Source: Paenibacillus lautus NBRC 15380
GTDB lineage: Bacteria > Bacillota > Bacilli > Paenibacillales > Paenibacillaceae
DNA: 64,000 nt
Assembly (NCBI RefSeq): GCF_004000945.1
Contig: NZ_BIMF01000007.1
Coordinates: 62,001-126,000 of the forward strand
Reading direction: 5' to 3'
Shown here: positions 9,051 through 16,919 of the stretch, piece by piece
Position numbering within the stretch: the stretch's first letter is position 1
Layout of the letters: each line of letters starts with the position of its first letter
Translations under genes and position numbers: made by a program
The notes under the pieces: generated by a model
Database searches by the model: none
Told to the model about the DNA's origin: nothing
Seen by the model: the letters and a program-made list of their open reading frames with translations, nothing else

Positions 9051-9944
9051 ATGGCAACATTTGAAGGGGTTTATGTCGCGCTTGTCACACCGTTTACACC
9101 GAATTACGAGGTTGATTACCAGCGTCTGGCCGAGCTTTGTGATGTTCTCATCTCACAAGGCGTGCACGGTCTGATCCCGACCGGATCTTTAGGTGAATAT
9201 GCAACCTTGACCCGGGAAGAGCGGGCCAAGGTTGTTGAAACCGTCATCGAAGCCGCGGCTGGCCGGGTGCCGGTAGTGGTCGGCTCTGCTGCACCTTCCA
9301 CCAAGCAGGTGGTCGAATGGGTACAGCATGCCAAGGATGCGGGCGCTGCCGGCGTAATGGCATTGCCTCCGATTAATTACAAACCGCTTGAGTTTGAGGT
9401 TATCGCTCATTATGAAGCGATCAATGAAGTGGGGCTGCCGGTTATCGTTTACAACAATCCGCATGATTACAAGGTCGATTTGACGCCGCGGCTGCTTTCT
9501 AGACTATCCAAACTCGAACATGTAGTTGCCGTCAAAGAATTCTCCGGGGACATCCGCCGCGTGCACGATATTTTGGCCTATACGGATCTGGAAGTGATGA
9601 TCGGCGTCGACGATTTAGCGATGGAAGGAGCGCTGTTCGGAGCTTCGGGGTGGATTTCCGGCGTGCCGAATGCCCTGCCGAAGGAAGGCGTGGAGCTGTT
9701 TAACCTGGCGAGACAAGGCAAGCTTCAGGATGCGTCCGCACTGTATCGCCATCTTCTCCCGTTGTTCCACTTCGATGCCAGTCCGCAGCTGGTTCAATCG
9801 ATCAAGTACATGATGGAGCTGGCCGGATTTCCGGTAGGCCCAACGCGTCCGCCTCGCCTTCCGCTGCCTGAAGCCGATTATGCAGCGATCAAGGAAGCGT
9901 ATGAGTTTGCCGTCAACCGGAATCAGCCGGCTATGAAGCCCTAG
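9051..9944 (+). CDS. DapA-family lyase, probable 1-pyrroline-4-hydroxy-2-carboxylate deaminase
   Basis: 297 aa from the ATG at 9051, chosen because AGAGGGGAG lies 10 bp upstream; an in-frame ATG at 9009 has no such site. TIM barrel of the dihydrodipicolinate synthase/N-acetylneuraminate lyase family with Schiff-base Lys162 (VVAVKEFSGD), Tyr in VIVYNNP and the substrate loop GSLGEYATLT. In hydroxyproline breakdown a member of this family deaminates and dehydrates 1-pyrroline-4-hydroxy-2-carboxylate to 2-oxoglutarate semialdehyde, and the next gene supplies the matching aldehyde dehydrogenase. Other family members are keto-acid aldolases or dehydratases; context decides the call. Confidence 0.83.
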   Translation: MATFEGVYVALVTPFTPNYEVDYQRLAELCDVLISQGVHGLIPTGSLGEYATLTREERAKVVETVIEAAAGRVPVVVGSAAPSTKQVVEWVQHAKDAGAAGVMALPPINYKPLEFEVIAHYEAINEVGLPVIVYNNPHDYKVDLTPRLLSRLSKLEHVVAVKEFSGDIRRVHDILAYTDLEVMIGVDDLAMEGALFGASGWISGVPNALPKEGVELFNLARQGKLQDASALYRHLLPLFHFDASPQLVQSIKYMMELAGFPVGPTRPPRLPLPEADYAAIKEAYEFAVNRNQPAMKP

Positions 9945-9983
9945 GTCAAAAAGCTAGAGGATTCAGGAATAGGAGGGAAGGAA

Positions 9984-11423
9984 ATGATAAACAGCCGTAA
10001 TTGGATCGGCGGAGAGTGGATCAAGCCTGCGGCGGGGGAGGTCGCCGTGATCAATCCATCCAACACTAAAGAGCAGGTGGGAATGCTGCATTTATCGGAT
10101 CCATCACACGTTATTCAGGCCGAGCAGGCGGCGCGCGAGGCCTATGCCTCCTGGTCCCGTATGAGCGGCTCAGCCAGGGCCGGGCATTTGGACCGCATGG
10201 CAGATGTACTCGAATCCAAGTCAGATGACGTGGCTCTTCTTGCAAGCATGGAGATGGGAAAACCGATTGTAGAAATGCGGGGGGAACTCAAGCGAGGAGT
10301 GAATCTGCTTCGATATTACGCAGCGGAGGGTGTTCGCGCAAACGGGTCGGTTATCCCTTCCAGCGAGCAGAACGTGCTGCAGTATACGAGAAAGGTTCCA
10401 CTCGGCGTGGCGGGTATTATTACGCCCTGGAACTTCCCGGTTGCGATTCCCATCTGGAAAATAGCCCCCGCATTGATTAGCGGAAACACGGTGATATGGA
10501 AGCCGGCGGAGCTTGCGTCGTTAACCGCGACCAGGCTCGCTGAAGTTTTTGCCGAGGCGGGGCTTCCGCCAGGCGTCATGAATCTGGTTGTCGGCAAGGG
10601 CAGTCAGATCGGCAATGTCCTTCTGGAGCAAATCCCTTTGGATGCCTTAAGTTTCACGGGCTCAACATCTACGGGGCTTAGCATCGCTCAAATCTGTGCA
10701 AAACGCAATATCAAATACCAGACTGAAATGGGCGGTAAAAATGCCGCGATTGTGTTAAACGACGCCGATCTTGAAACGGCGGTGCCGCTCGTTGTCAGCG
10801 GCTCGTTTCGATCGGCTGGCCAGAAATGCACGGCAACAAGCCGGATAATCGTTGAGTCTGGAATTTATGAAACATTTATCGAGGCGTTGTCAGAAGCCGT
10901 ATCCCAAATCAAGCTTGCTCCGGCTCTTGACTCCGAGGCTTACCTGGGTCCCGTGGCGTCCGCAAGCCAGTATGAAACGGTGATGTCTTATGTGCAGTTG
11001 GCCAACGAGGAAGCGGAAATTTTGGCGCAAGGCCCCCCTGTAACCGGAGATCAGGAAGGTTACTATATCCGGCCGCTGGTGGCTGGGGGCTTGAACGCCG
11101 GGCATCCCCTGGTTCAAGAGGAAATTTTCGGACCCGTCGCCGCGGTGCTTGAAGCGGCCGATTTTGATGAAGCGGTGGCCTTATGCAATCAATCGATTTA
11201 TGGACTGAGCGCCTCGTTGTTTACACAAAATTTATCTTATGCCCACCGGTTCCTGGACGAGGTCCGGGCGGGAATGGTCCGCGTTAACCAGGAAACGGCG
11301 GGAGTCGAATATCAGTCCCCGTTCGGCGGCATGAAACTGTCAAGCTCCCATACGCGCGAACAGGGGCAGGCTGCAATGGATTTCTATACTGAGCTTAAGA
11401 CGTGCGCTATTTCTTATCGATAG
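9984..11423 (+). CDS. NAD(P)-dependent aldehyde dehydrogenase, probable 2,5-dioxopentanoate (2-oxoglutarate semialdehyde) dehydrogenase
   Basis: 479 aa ALDH superfamily enzyme. General-base Glu248 (TEMGGKNA) and nucleophile Cys282 (AGQKCTATSR) are both present, as is the cofactor-binding block TPWNFPVAIPIWKIAPAL. The start follows AGGAGGGA. It should oxidise 2-oxoglutarate semialdehyde to 2-oxoglutarate, the last step of hydroxyproline degradation. The same step also ends oxidative L-arabinose breakdown, which would suit a cluster that also releases arabinose, although no other gene of that arabinose route is seen here. Confidence 0.85.
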   Translation: MINSRNWIGGEWIKPAAGEVAVINPSNTKEQVGMLHLSDPSHVIQAEQAAREAYASWSRMSGSARAGHLDRMADVLESKSDDVALLASMEMGKPIVEMRGELKRGVNLLRYYAAEGVRANGSVIPSSEQNVLQYTRKVPLGVAGIITPWNFPVAIPIWKIAPALISGNTVIWKPAELASLTATRLAEVFAEAGLPPGVMNLVVGKGSQIGNVLLEQIPLDALSFTGSTSTGLSIAQICAKRNIKYQTEMGGKNAAIVLNDADLETAVPLVVSGSFRSAGQKCTATSRIIVESGIYETFIEALSEAVSQIKLAPALDSEAYLGPVASASQYETVMSYVQLANEEAEILAQGPPVTGDQEGYYIRPLVAGGLNAGHPLVQEEIFGPVAAVLEAADFDEAVALCNQSIYGLSASLFTQNLSYAHRFLDEVRAGMVRVNQETAGVEYQSPFGGMKLSSSHTREQGQAAMDFYTELKTCAISYR

Positions 11424-11433
11424 GAGGCTTCCG

Positions 11434-11706
11434 ATGAATTGTTCTTCTATGATCATGTGCCGCTGTGAAGAAGTGACCCTTGTTCAATTGGAGGCCGCCT
11501 ACGAGTCAGGATGCCGCACTCCTCGGCAGTTAAAAATGAAAACGCGGGCCGCTATGGGAGCTTGTCAAGGCAGGGTATGCAGACAGCTTCTCGAAGCCTG
11601 GATTCATACCAAGAATCCGGATTCCCCTCGGGATCCGGAGCTGCTCGCGTACCGTCCGCCGGTACGGCCCGTAACCTTCGGCCAGTTGGCAAAGGATGAT
11701 GTGTAA
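11434..11706 (+). CDS. BFD-like [2Fe-2S] protein, stand-alone
   Basis: 90 aa. Cysteines at residues 9, 11, 44 and 49 give C-x1-C-x32-C-x4-C, the spacing of bacterioferritin-associated-ferredoxin-like [2Fe-2S] domains. In the heteromeric D-hydroxyproline and cyanide-forming glycine dehydrogenases (HcnB/LhpF-like) this domain is usually the C-terminus of the larger flavoprotein; here it is a separate gene, and the 407 aa flavoprotein two genes downstream lacks it. It probably carries electrons within the D-hydroxyproline dehydrogenase complex. Its stop codon overlaps the next start (TAATG). Confidence 0.8.
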   Translation: MNCSSMIMCRCEEVTLVQLEAAYESGCRTPRQLKMKTRAAMGACQGRVCRQLLEAWIHTKNPDSPRDPELLAYRPPVRPVTFGQLAKDDV

Positions 11707-12038
11707 TGGAGAGGATTCCTTTTCATCCGATTTTGGGACCGCAGAGGAAAGAGCGGAAACCGGTGAGCTTTACGTTTAACGGGAGGAAGCTGACCGGACT
11801 TCAAGGCGAGCCGATCGCGGCGGCCCTGCTGGCCTCCGGCATTCGCACGCTGCGCAGACACGAGGAGACCGGCTCGGCCCGGGGGCTGTACTGCGCCATC
11901 GGCCACTGCATGGAATGCCGGCTGAACGTGGAAGGGAGGGGGCCGGTGCGCTCTTGCCTTACCCCGCTCGAAGAGGGGATGCTTATTTGCGAAGGGCGGC
12001 AGCTTCCAAATGATATTACGGGGAGGAAGCTGCCATGA
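11706..12038 (+). CDS. Small [2Fe-2S] ferredoxin-like subunit (HcnA/LhpE-like)
   Basis: 110 aa Fer2-type domain with Cys63, Cys68, Cys71 and Cys84 (C-x4-C-x2-C-x12-C), the plant-type [2Fe-2S] pattern seen in HcnA-like subunits. The N-terminal half (VSFTFNGRKLTGLQGEPIAA) resembles the beta-grasp start of this family. It overlaps both neighbours by 1-4 bp, so BFD-like protein, ferredoxin and flavoprotein are translationally coupled and probably assemble together. Confidence 0.85.
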   Translation: MERIPFHPILGPQRKERKPVSFTFNGRKLTGLQGEPIAAALLASGIRTLRRHEETGSARGLYCAIGHCMECRLNVEGRGPVRSCLTPLEEGMLICEGRQLPNDITGRKLP

Positions 12039-13258
12039 CCAAGACACCGTCATTCGATCTGTTGATTGTAGGAGCTGGTCCGGCAGGATTATCCGCCGCA
12101 GCAGCGGCGGCCGAGCATGGCCTGTGTGTAGCTGTGCTGGATGAATTCCCAGAGCCGGGCGGACGCATGCTAGGGCAATTTCACGAGGAAAATGGCCGCT
12201 GGTGGGTAGGAAGGCGGGCTGCGGAACAGCTGATAGAAAAATGCCGTGTTTTGGGGGTGGACATCCGCTGCGGTGTTTCCGTTCACGGCATGCTCCGGAC
12301 TGACCGGCGCTGGGTTGTACGCACCACATGCGGATCGCTCACGGCTCCAAGGGTGCTGCTTGCCACAGGGGCCGCCGAAATTCCTCAGCCGACCCCAGGC
12401 TGGACGCTGCCCGGGGTCATGTCGATCGGGGCCGCTCAGGTGATGGCCAATGTACATTATGTAAAGCCGGGCCGCCGAGGGCTGATTATCGGCGTGAATG
12501 TACTCGCTATGGCGATTGCCCGCGAGTTGTCCGTCAGCGGGGTAACGATTGCGGGGATTGTGCTGCCAGAACGAAGTTCTGTATCCGGTAAGGACGCTCT
12601 GCCTGAAGAAGCGGTGAAACGATTGCTGAACCTTGCTCATATGGCGCCGTCTCCGCTGATGAGAATCGGAGGAAAGCTGGGTGCAAGCCTGGGAATGGCT
12701 GGTGCGGTGTCCCGCTTTTTTCCGCGGGGCGGAATGAAAATTTGGGATATTCCTTTGCAGCTGCGTACTGCCGCGATATCCATCAATGGTAAACATCATG
12801 TGGAATCCGTGACGCTGGCGGATGTAACCGGAGCAGGTGAAATCATTCATGGAAGCGAGCGGGAGGAGCAGGTGGATTTCGTGGCGCTTGCCGGCGGTTT
12901 GTACCCGCTCGCGGAATTGGCTGCGGTAGCCGGCTGCCCTTTTGTTTATTTGAAGGAACTGGGCGGTCATATCCCGATTCACAACGAGAACATGCAGACA
13001 CCCGCAGAGGGCTTGTATGTCGCCGGCAATATTGCGGGGATTGAAAGCGCACTGGTGGCCATGGCCCAGGGCAGGGTTGCGGCCGTCACCATTTGTCGCG
13101 ATGCCGGGGCGCTGGGGAAGGATCAGGAACAATACCTGCATGAAGCGATGGAGCATGTCCGCCAGGTTCGCGCCTCTGCATTGATCCAGTTTCATTCAGG
13201 CATTCCAGATGCCAGAGAGCAGTTATATAAGAAATGGGAAGAGGAGGCATGGATTTGA
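12035..13258 (+). CDS. FAD/NAD(P)-binding oxidoreductase subunit (HcnB/LhpF-like)
   Basis: 407 aa pyridine-nucleotide-disulfide-oxidoreductase-like flavoprotein. The FAD motif IVGAGPAGLSAAAAAAEHG is at residues 10-28, a second nucleotide-binding region begins near LIIGVNVLAMAIARELS, and the C-terminal FAD block is GLYVAGNIAGIESALVAMAQ. HcnB/LhpF-like proteins pass electrons from the DAO-type subunit; their usual C-terminal BFD domain is missing and is supplied by the separate gene at 11434. ATGA overlap with the gene before; its last 10 bp overlap the glycosidase gene. Confidence 0.82.
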   Translation: MTKTPSFDLLIVGAGPAGLSAAAAAAEHGLCVAVLDEFPEPGGRMLGQFHEENGRWWVGRRAAEQLIEKCRVLGVDIRCGVSVHGMLRTDRRWVVRTTCGSLTAPRVLLATGAAEIPQPTPGWTLPGVMSIGAAQVMANVHYVKPGRRGLIIGVNVLAMAIARELSVSGVTIAGIVLPERSSVSGKDALPEEAVKRLLNLAHMAPSPLMRIGGKLGASLGMAGAVSRFFPRGGMKIWDIPLQLRTAAISINGKHHVESVTLADVTGAGEIIHGSEREEQVDFVALAGGLYPLAELAAVAGCPFVYLKELGGHIPIHNENMQTPAEGLYVAGNIAGIESALVAMAQGRVAAVTICRDAGALGKDQEQYLHEAMEHVRQVRASALIQFHSGIPDAREQLYKKWEEEAWI

Positions 13259-15579
13259 AAAAATCGTTTTCCCTTGGGCGTGACATGAGTACGGTTAAAG
13301 AGGATGAGCGCATTGTTATGAAGGATATAGAGACGCTGTATCTGGGCAACCTGGCAACGGTGGAATTTGATCTTCGCTTGCCCCGAAAAGGAAAATACGG
13401 CTCGAAGATCACTTGGATATCGGAGGATTCCCGCTTTCTCCATGACGACGGCTCGGTGACCCGGCCGAAATACGGAATCGGCAAACGTACGGTCCCGCTG
13501 CACGCTACGTTTCAGTATGGTGGCTGCATCAAGGAAAAAGTCTATGAAGTGACCATTTTGGAGGAAAAAAACAAAATTCAAGTGTCCCGGATCTATCCGA
13601 TTCGACTGAAAGCCGAGCTGGGCAGGACATTTTATTTACCGGCAGTGGCTGTGGTCGAAACGGTAGAGGGGGAAGTCATTTCCCATGCCGTGGATTGGGA
13701 ACAAGGAGAAGAACGCTCTTTTGAGGAGCCCGGCTCCGTCATGATCCAAGGGGTGCTAAAAGACACGGCCATTCCGGTAAGCGCGGAGGTCTACACGGCG
13801 GCCAAGCTGGAGCGTGAAATAATGGACACCGCTCCCGCCGCGAATAGCTTTCCCGCTGAGGCAGTCATTCTGAAGGCCGGAACGGCCTTTAAAGCCGCTC
13901 AAGACAGAAGCCTCGCTTTCTTGAAGGAGGTCAATGACGACCAAATGCTATATAATTTCCGGGCAGCCGCCGGGCTGGATACGCGCGGAGCCCCTGAAAT
14001 GACAGGCTGGGATTCGCCGGATTGCCTGCTGAGAGGGCATACGACAGGACATTACTTGTCGGCGCTGGCATTGTGCTATGCGGCTACAGGGGATGAAGAC
14101 ATTAAACAGAAGGCAGAGTATATGATCGCTTCGCTGGAGGAATGCCAGCTTGCTTTTGCAAGCCAACCCGGTTTTCACGGCGGCTTCCTTAGCGGATACT
14201 CTGAGGAGCAGTTTGACCTGCTGGAGCAGTTTACCCGCTATCCGGAGATATGGGCTCCTTACTATACTCTGCATAAAATTTTCGCCGGACTGCTTGACTG
14301 TTACCGCCATCTGGGAAACAGCACGGCGCTGGTGATTGCCGATAAACTCGGGGATTGGGTGTACCGCCGCTTAAGCAGGCTTTCGAACCGTGTATTGAAA
14401 ACCATGTGGGGCATGTACATCGCCGGCGAATTTGGCGGCATCAACGAATCGCTCGCTGAGCTGTATACCATTACGCATAAACCCGAACATCTAGCTGCGG
14501 CAAGGCTGTTCGACAATGACCGTCTGTTTGTCCCGATGCGTGCGGAGATTGACGCCATCGGCGGACTGCATGCCAACCAGCATATTCCGCAGATCATCGG
14601 CGCGCTGAAAATATTCCAGGCCACCGGTGAGAAAGAATATTACGATATGGCCCGCTTTTTCTGGCAGGCCGTAACGGATGCCCATACGTATTCAATCGGC
14701 GGCACCGGTGAGGGCGAAATGTTCCGGCAGCCGGGCAGGATCGGTGAATATCTCAGTGACAAAACCGCGGAAACCTGCGCCTCCTATAACATGCTGAAAC
14801 TGACGAAGGCATTGTTTGCATATGGCCCGAATGCGGAATATATGGATTATTACGAGCGGACAATGTTTAATCACATTTTGGCCTCTTGCGATCATAAGCC
14901 GACGGGAGGGAGCACGTATTTCATGCCGCTGGCGCCTGGTGGTGCGAAATCCTTTGACTTAGCAGGGAACACTTGCTGTCACGGCACCGGGTTGGAGAAT
15001 CATATGAAATATACGGAGGCGGTTTATTTTTACGATGAATCCGCACTGTATGTAAACCTGTTTGTTCCTTCAACAATCCATTGGCGGGAACGGCAGGTGA
15101 AGCTGATGCTGGACGTAGATACTCACACCCCCGGTAATGTGTCGCTGCGGATGGAAGGGACAGGGGCTTTCGAACTGAAGATTCGCCGTCCTTACTGGAG
15201 CGGGCCGGACTGTCGTTTGGAGATCAACGGCCAGGAGGCCGATATGGCCGCAGATTTCAAAGGGTATATCTGCGTAAGTCGGGATTGGCAGGATGGGGAC
15301 GAGATCAAACTCTTCTTTGACTGCCGGCTCCGTCTGGAAGCTGCGCCCGACCGGAAAGAGCGTGTGTCGCTGGCGTATGGCCCGTACATTTTGGCTGCGC
15401 TCTCTGAAGCAAAAGACTATCTGCGTCTTCTGCTGCGACAAGAGTCGTTGCAGGAAAGTTTCATCAAGGAAACAGGGCAGCACGAGATTGCTTTCCGCTA
15501 TGTTGCGGATGATGTATTGTTCATCCCACTTGCGCATGTGTATCATGAACGCTATCACGTCTATGTTGATCGGGTTTAG
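13249..15579 (+). CDS. GH127/GH146-type beta-L-arabinofuranosidase, cytoplasmic
   Basis: 776 aa from the ATG at 13249, which follows AGAGGAGG; an upstream ATG at 13234 precedes that site. No signal peptide. The N-terminal roughly 190 residues look like atrophied bacterial Ig-like (beta) segments; then comes the DUF1680/GH127 (alpha/alpha)6 barrel (RGHTTGHYLSALALCYAATG). The zinc/cysteine active site known from HypBA1 can be seen: Glu508-x-Cys510 in AETCASYN and adjacent Cys576-Cys577 in NTCCHGTGLE, where one Cys is the nucleophile. HypBA1 releases L-arabinofuranose from hydroxyproline-linked beta-arabinooligosaccharides. That fits a hydroxyproline-degrading operon and an intracellular location after import. 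GH127 versus GH146 cannot be decided by eye. Confidence 0.86.
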   Translation: MDLKKSFSLGRDMSTVKEDERIVMKDIETLYLGNLATVEFDLRLPRKGKYGSKITWISEDSRFLHDDGSVTRPKYGIGKRTVPLHATFQYGGCIKEKVYEVTILEEKNKIQVSRIYPIRLKAELGRTFYLPAVAVVETVEGEVISHAVDWEQGEERSFEEPGSVMIQGVLKDTAIPVSAEVYTAAKLEREIMDTAPAANSFPAEAVILKAGTAFKAAQDRSLAFLKEVNDDQMLYNFRAAAGLDTRGAPEMTGWDSPDCLLRGHTTGHYLSALALCYAATGDEDIKQKAEYMIASLEECQLAFASQPGFHGGFLSGYSEEQFDLLEQFTRYPEIWAPYYTLHKIFAGLLDCYRHLGNSTALVIADKLGDWVYRRLSRLSNRVLKTMWGMYIAGEFGGINESLAELYTITHKPEHLAAARLFDNDRLFVPMRAEIDAIGGLHANQHIPQIIGALKIFQATGEKEYYDMARFFWQAVTDAHTYSIGGTGEGEMFRQPGRIGEYLSDKTAETCASYNMLKLTKALFAYGPNAEYMDYYERTMFNHILASCDHKPTGGSTYFMPLAPGGAKSFDLAGNTCCHGTGLENHMKYTEAVYFYDESALYVNLFVPSTIHWRERQVKLMLDVDTHTPGNVSLRMEGTGAFELKIRRPYWSGPDCRLEINGQEADMAADFKGYICVSRDWQDGDEIKLFFDCRLRLEAAPDRKERVSLAYGPYILAALSEAKDYLRLLLRQESLQESFIKETGQHEIAFRYVADDVLFIPLAHVYHERYHVYVDRV

Positions 15580-15618
15580 CTGCAAATAGTCACCAAGTTG
15601 AACTTACCCCTGTCAAGT

Positions 15619-15680
15619 AACAACCTTAAAAAGCAGCCTTAGCTCGGTATCAACCGGTCTAAGGTTGTTCAGTTTTTGTT
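15619..15680 (+). terminator. Stem-loop ending the hydroxyproline/arabinoside operon; also a copy of repeat family B
   Basis: Outer arms AACAACCTTA (15619-15628) and TAAGGTTGTT (15660-15669) are followed by CAGTTTTTG. The inside can also fold as CCTTAG...CTAAGG. Read on the minus strand, the core is closely similar to the hairpin at 46635-46675. Confidence 0.7.
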
Positions 15681-15725
15681 GAAAAAACTATATTTCACTT
15701 TATTTCATTAAGCTAACGGGCTGGT

Positions 15726-15776
15726 CCCCATAGACTGTACACTTTGAAAAAAAGTGTTTGGCTATGGGGGCCTTTT
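15726..15776 (+). terminator. Stem-loop with short T tract
   Basis: CCCCATAG (15726-15733) pairs with CTATGGGG (15762-15769), and GTGTAC/AAAGTG-type inner sequence extends the fold; it is followed by GCCTTTTAG. Second of three stem-loops in a row in a region with no intact gene (15580-16235). Confidence 0.45.
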
Positions 15777-15811
15777 AGCATAACGAGTTAGATCCTAATA
15801 AATTCACCATG

Positions 15812-15845
15812 AGGCGCCGTGGAAATTAAGCGGCGCCTTCTTTAT
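15812..15845 (+). terminator. GC-rich stem-loop
   Basis: AGGCGCCG (15812-15819) pairs with CGGCGCCT (15831-15838) around an 11-base loop, followed by TCTTTATG. Confidence 0.5.
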
Positions 15846-16086
15846 GCTTAAGGGCAGGATGATAGCATAAAAATATGATCTTAGGTATGTTGTTCAAAGA
15901 AATATAAATTAGCAGGTTTGTTTATCCTCATTACAATCCATGTTATATTTTCCCTATATTTGTTTGAGTGAGGAATTGTATGAACTGGACGGAGCGGGGC
16001 ATCCACATATTGGATAGGGACGCGGGTAAATCGGATAAGCAAAATGTACTGTGGGAAAATTTGGCGCAGTCTTTGCTTGTACCCCG

Positions 16087-16196
16087 TTAGAATGTGTGCG
16101 AACAACCGCATCGCATTTCAAAGAAGTCTCCCAAATTCTTAAGCCCGGAGGCAAATTTGTTGCCGTTATCCTCGGTCCGATGGCATTCCCGGGGTA
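16087..16196 (+). pseudogene. Remnant of a class I SAM-dependent methyltransferase
   Basis: A short open stretch reads VSQILKPGGKFVAVILGPM, a sequence typical of the post-motif II/III region of small-molecule methyltransferases (RVLKPGGxFVA). There is no start, the rest of the fold is missing, and the sequence just upstream (15980-16090) is interrupted by stops. The remainder of 15850-16235 holds no gene I can support. Confidence 0.5.
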
Positions 16197-16235
16197 ACGC
16201 TATAATTGGGCTGGATTCGTAAGGAGGAATAGTGT

Positions 16236-16919
16236 ATGACTAGTGTTCTCATTGTAGAAGATGATGCGCATATGATGGAAATGATATCAATTATTTTGGG
16301 CCACGAAGGATATCGTGTCCGAGGAGCGATCAACGGTAAAGAAGCGCTTGCTGAAATGGAGAGTTCGCCTGCGGACTTGGTTGTGCTGGATATCATGATG
16401 CCTGTCATGGATGGGTGGGACTTGTGCCGCGAGCTACGGCTTTTGAACCCCGAACTGCCGATCATCATGATTACGGCCAAGCACGAGACGAGTCAGAAGG
16501 TGAAGGGCTTTGGCTTAGGCGCCGATGATTACCTGGTCAAGCCATTTGATCCACAGGAACTGGTGGTCCGAATGAAAGCGGTGCTGCGCCGTTACCGGAT
16601 TGCGGCCGATAAGATGGTTAAATTGGGCGGCTTCAAGCTGGATCGGCTTCGGGGAACCGTTTCTGACGGCAAAGTGAATTGGCATTTGCCGCTCAAGGAA
16701 TTCGAGCTGTTATATCAGCTTGCAAGCTATCCCGGCCAAATCTTTATGCGGGAACAATTAATTGAAGCGGTATGGGGATTCGACCACGATGGGGACGAGC
16801 GGACGGTCGATGTACATATTAAGCGGCTTCGTGAGCGTTTCGCCGCCTACACCAAACATTTTCAAATTGTAACGGTTCGCGGTCTCGGATACAGACTGGA
16901 GACGGAAAACAATGATTAA
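16236..16919 (+). CDS. OmpR-family response regulator
   Basis: 227 aa. Receiver domain (residues 1-120) with phospho-acceptor Asp52 (VVLDIMMPVMDGWD), acidic pocket EDDAHM and conserved Lys in YLVKPFDP; then a C-terminal winged helix (Trans_reg_C) with DVHIKRLRERF and VTVRGLGYRLE. Start follows AAGGAGGAAT. It overlaps the kinase gene by 8 bp. Likely targets are the esterase and ABC genes downstream (inference from position). Confidence 0.93.
   Translation: MTSVLIVEDDAHMMEMISIILGHEGYRVRGAINGKEALAEMESSPADLVVLDIMMPVMDGWDLCRELRLLNPELPIIMITAKHETSQKVKGFGLGADDYLVKPFDPQELVVRMKAVLRRYRIAADKMVKLGGFKLDRLRGTVSDGKVNWHLPLKEFELLYQLASYPGQIFMREQLIEAVWGFDHDGDERTVDVHIKRLRERFAAYTKHFQIVTVRGLGYRLETENND

Noticed and set aside
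11604..12329. Long minus-strand open frame (241 codons)
   Set aside because: It lies antisense to the coupled [2Fe-2S]/flavoprotein genes, has Pro/His/Arg-rich composition and no ribosome binding site; it is a shadow of GC-rich coding sequence.
12170..13195. Minus-strand open frame of 341 codons opposite the LhpF-like flavoprotein
   Set aside because: Shadow frame: composition is not protein-like and the plus-strand gene has clear FAD motifs.
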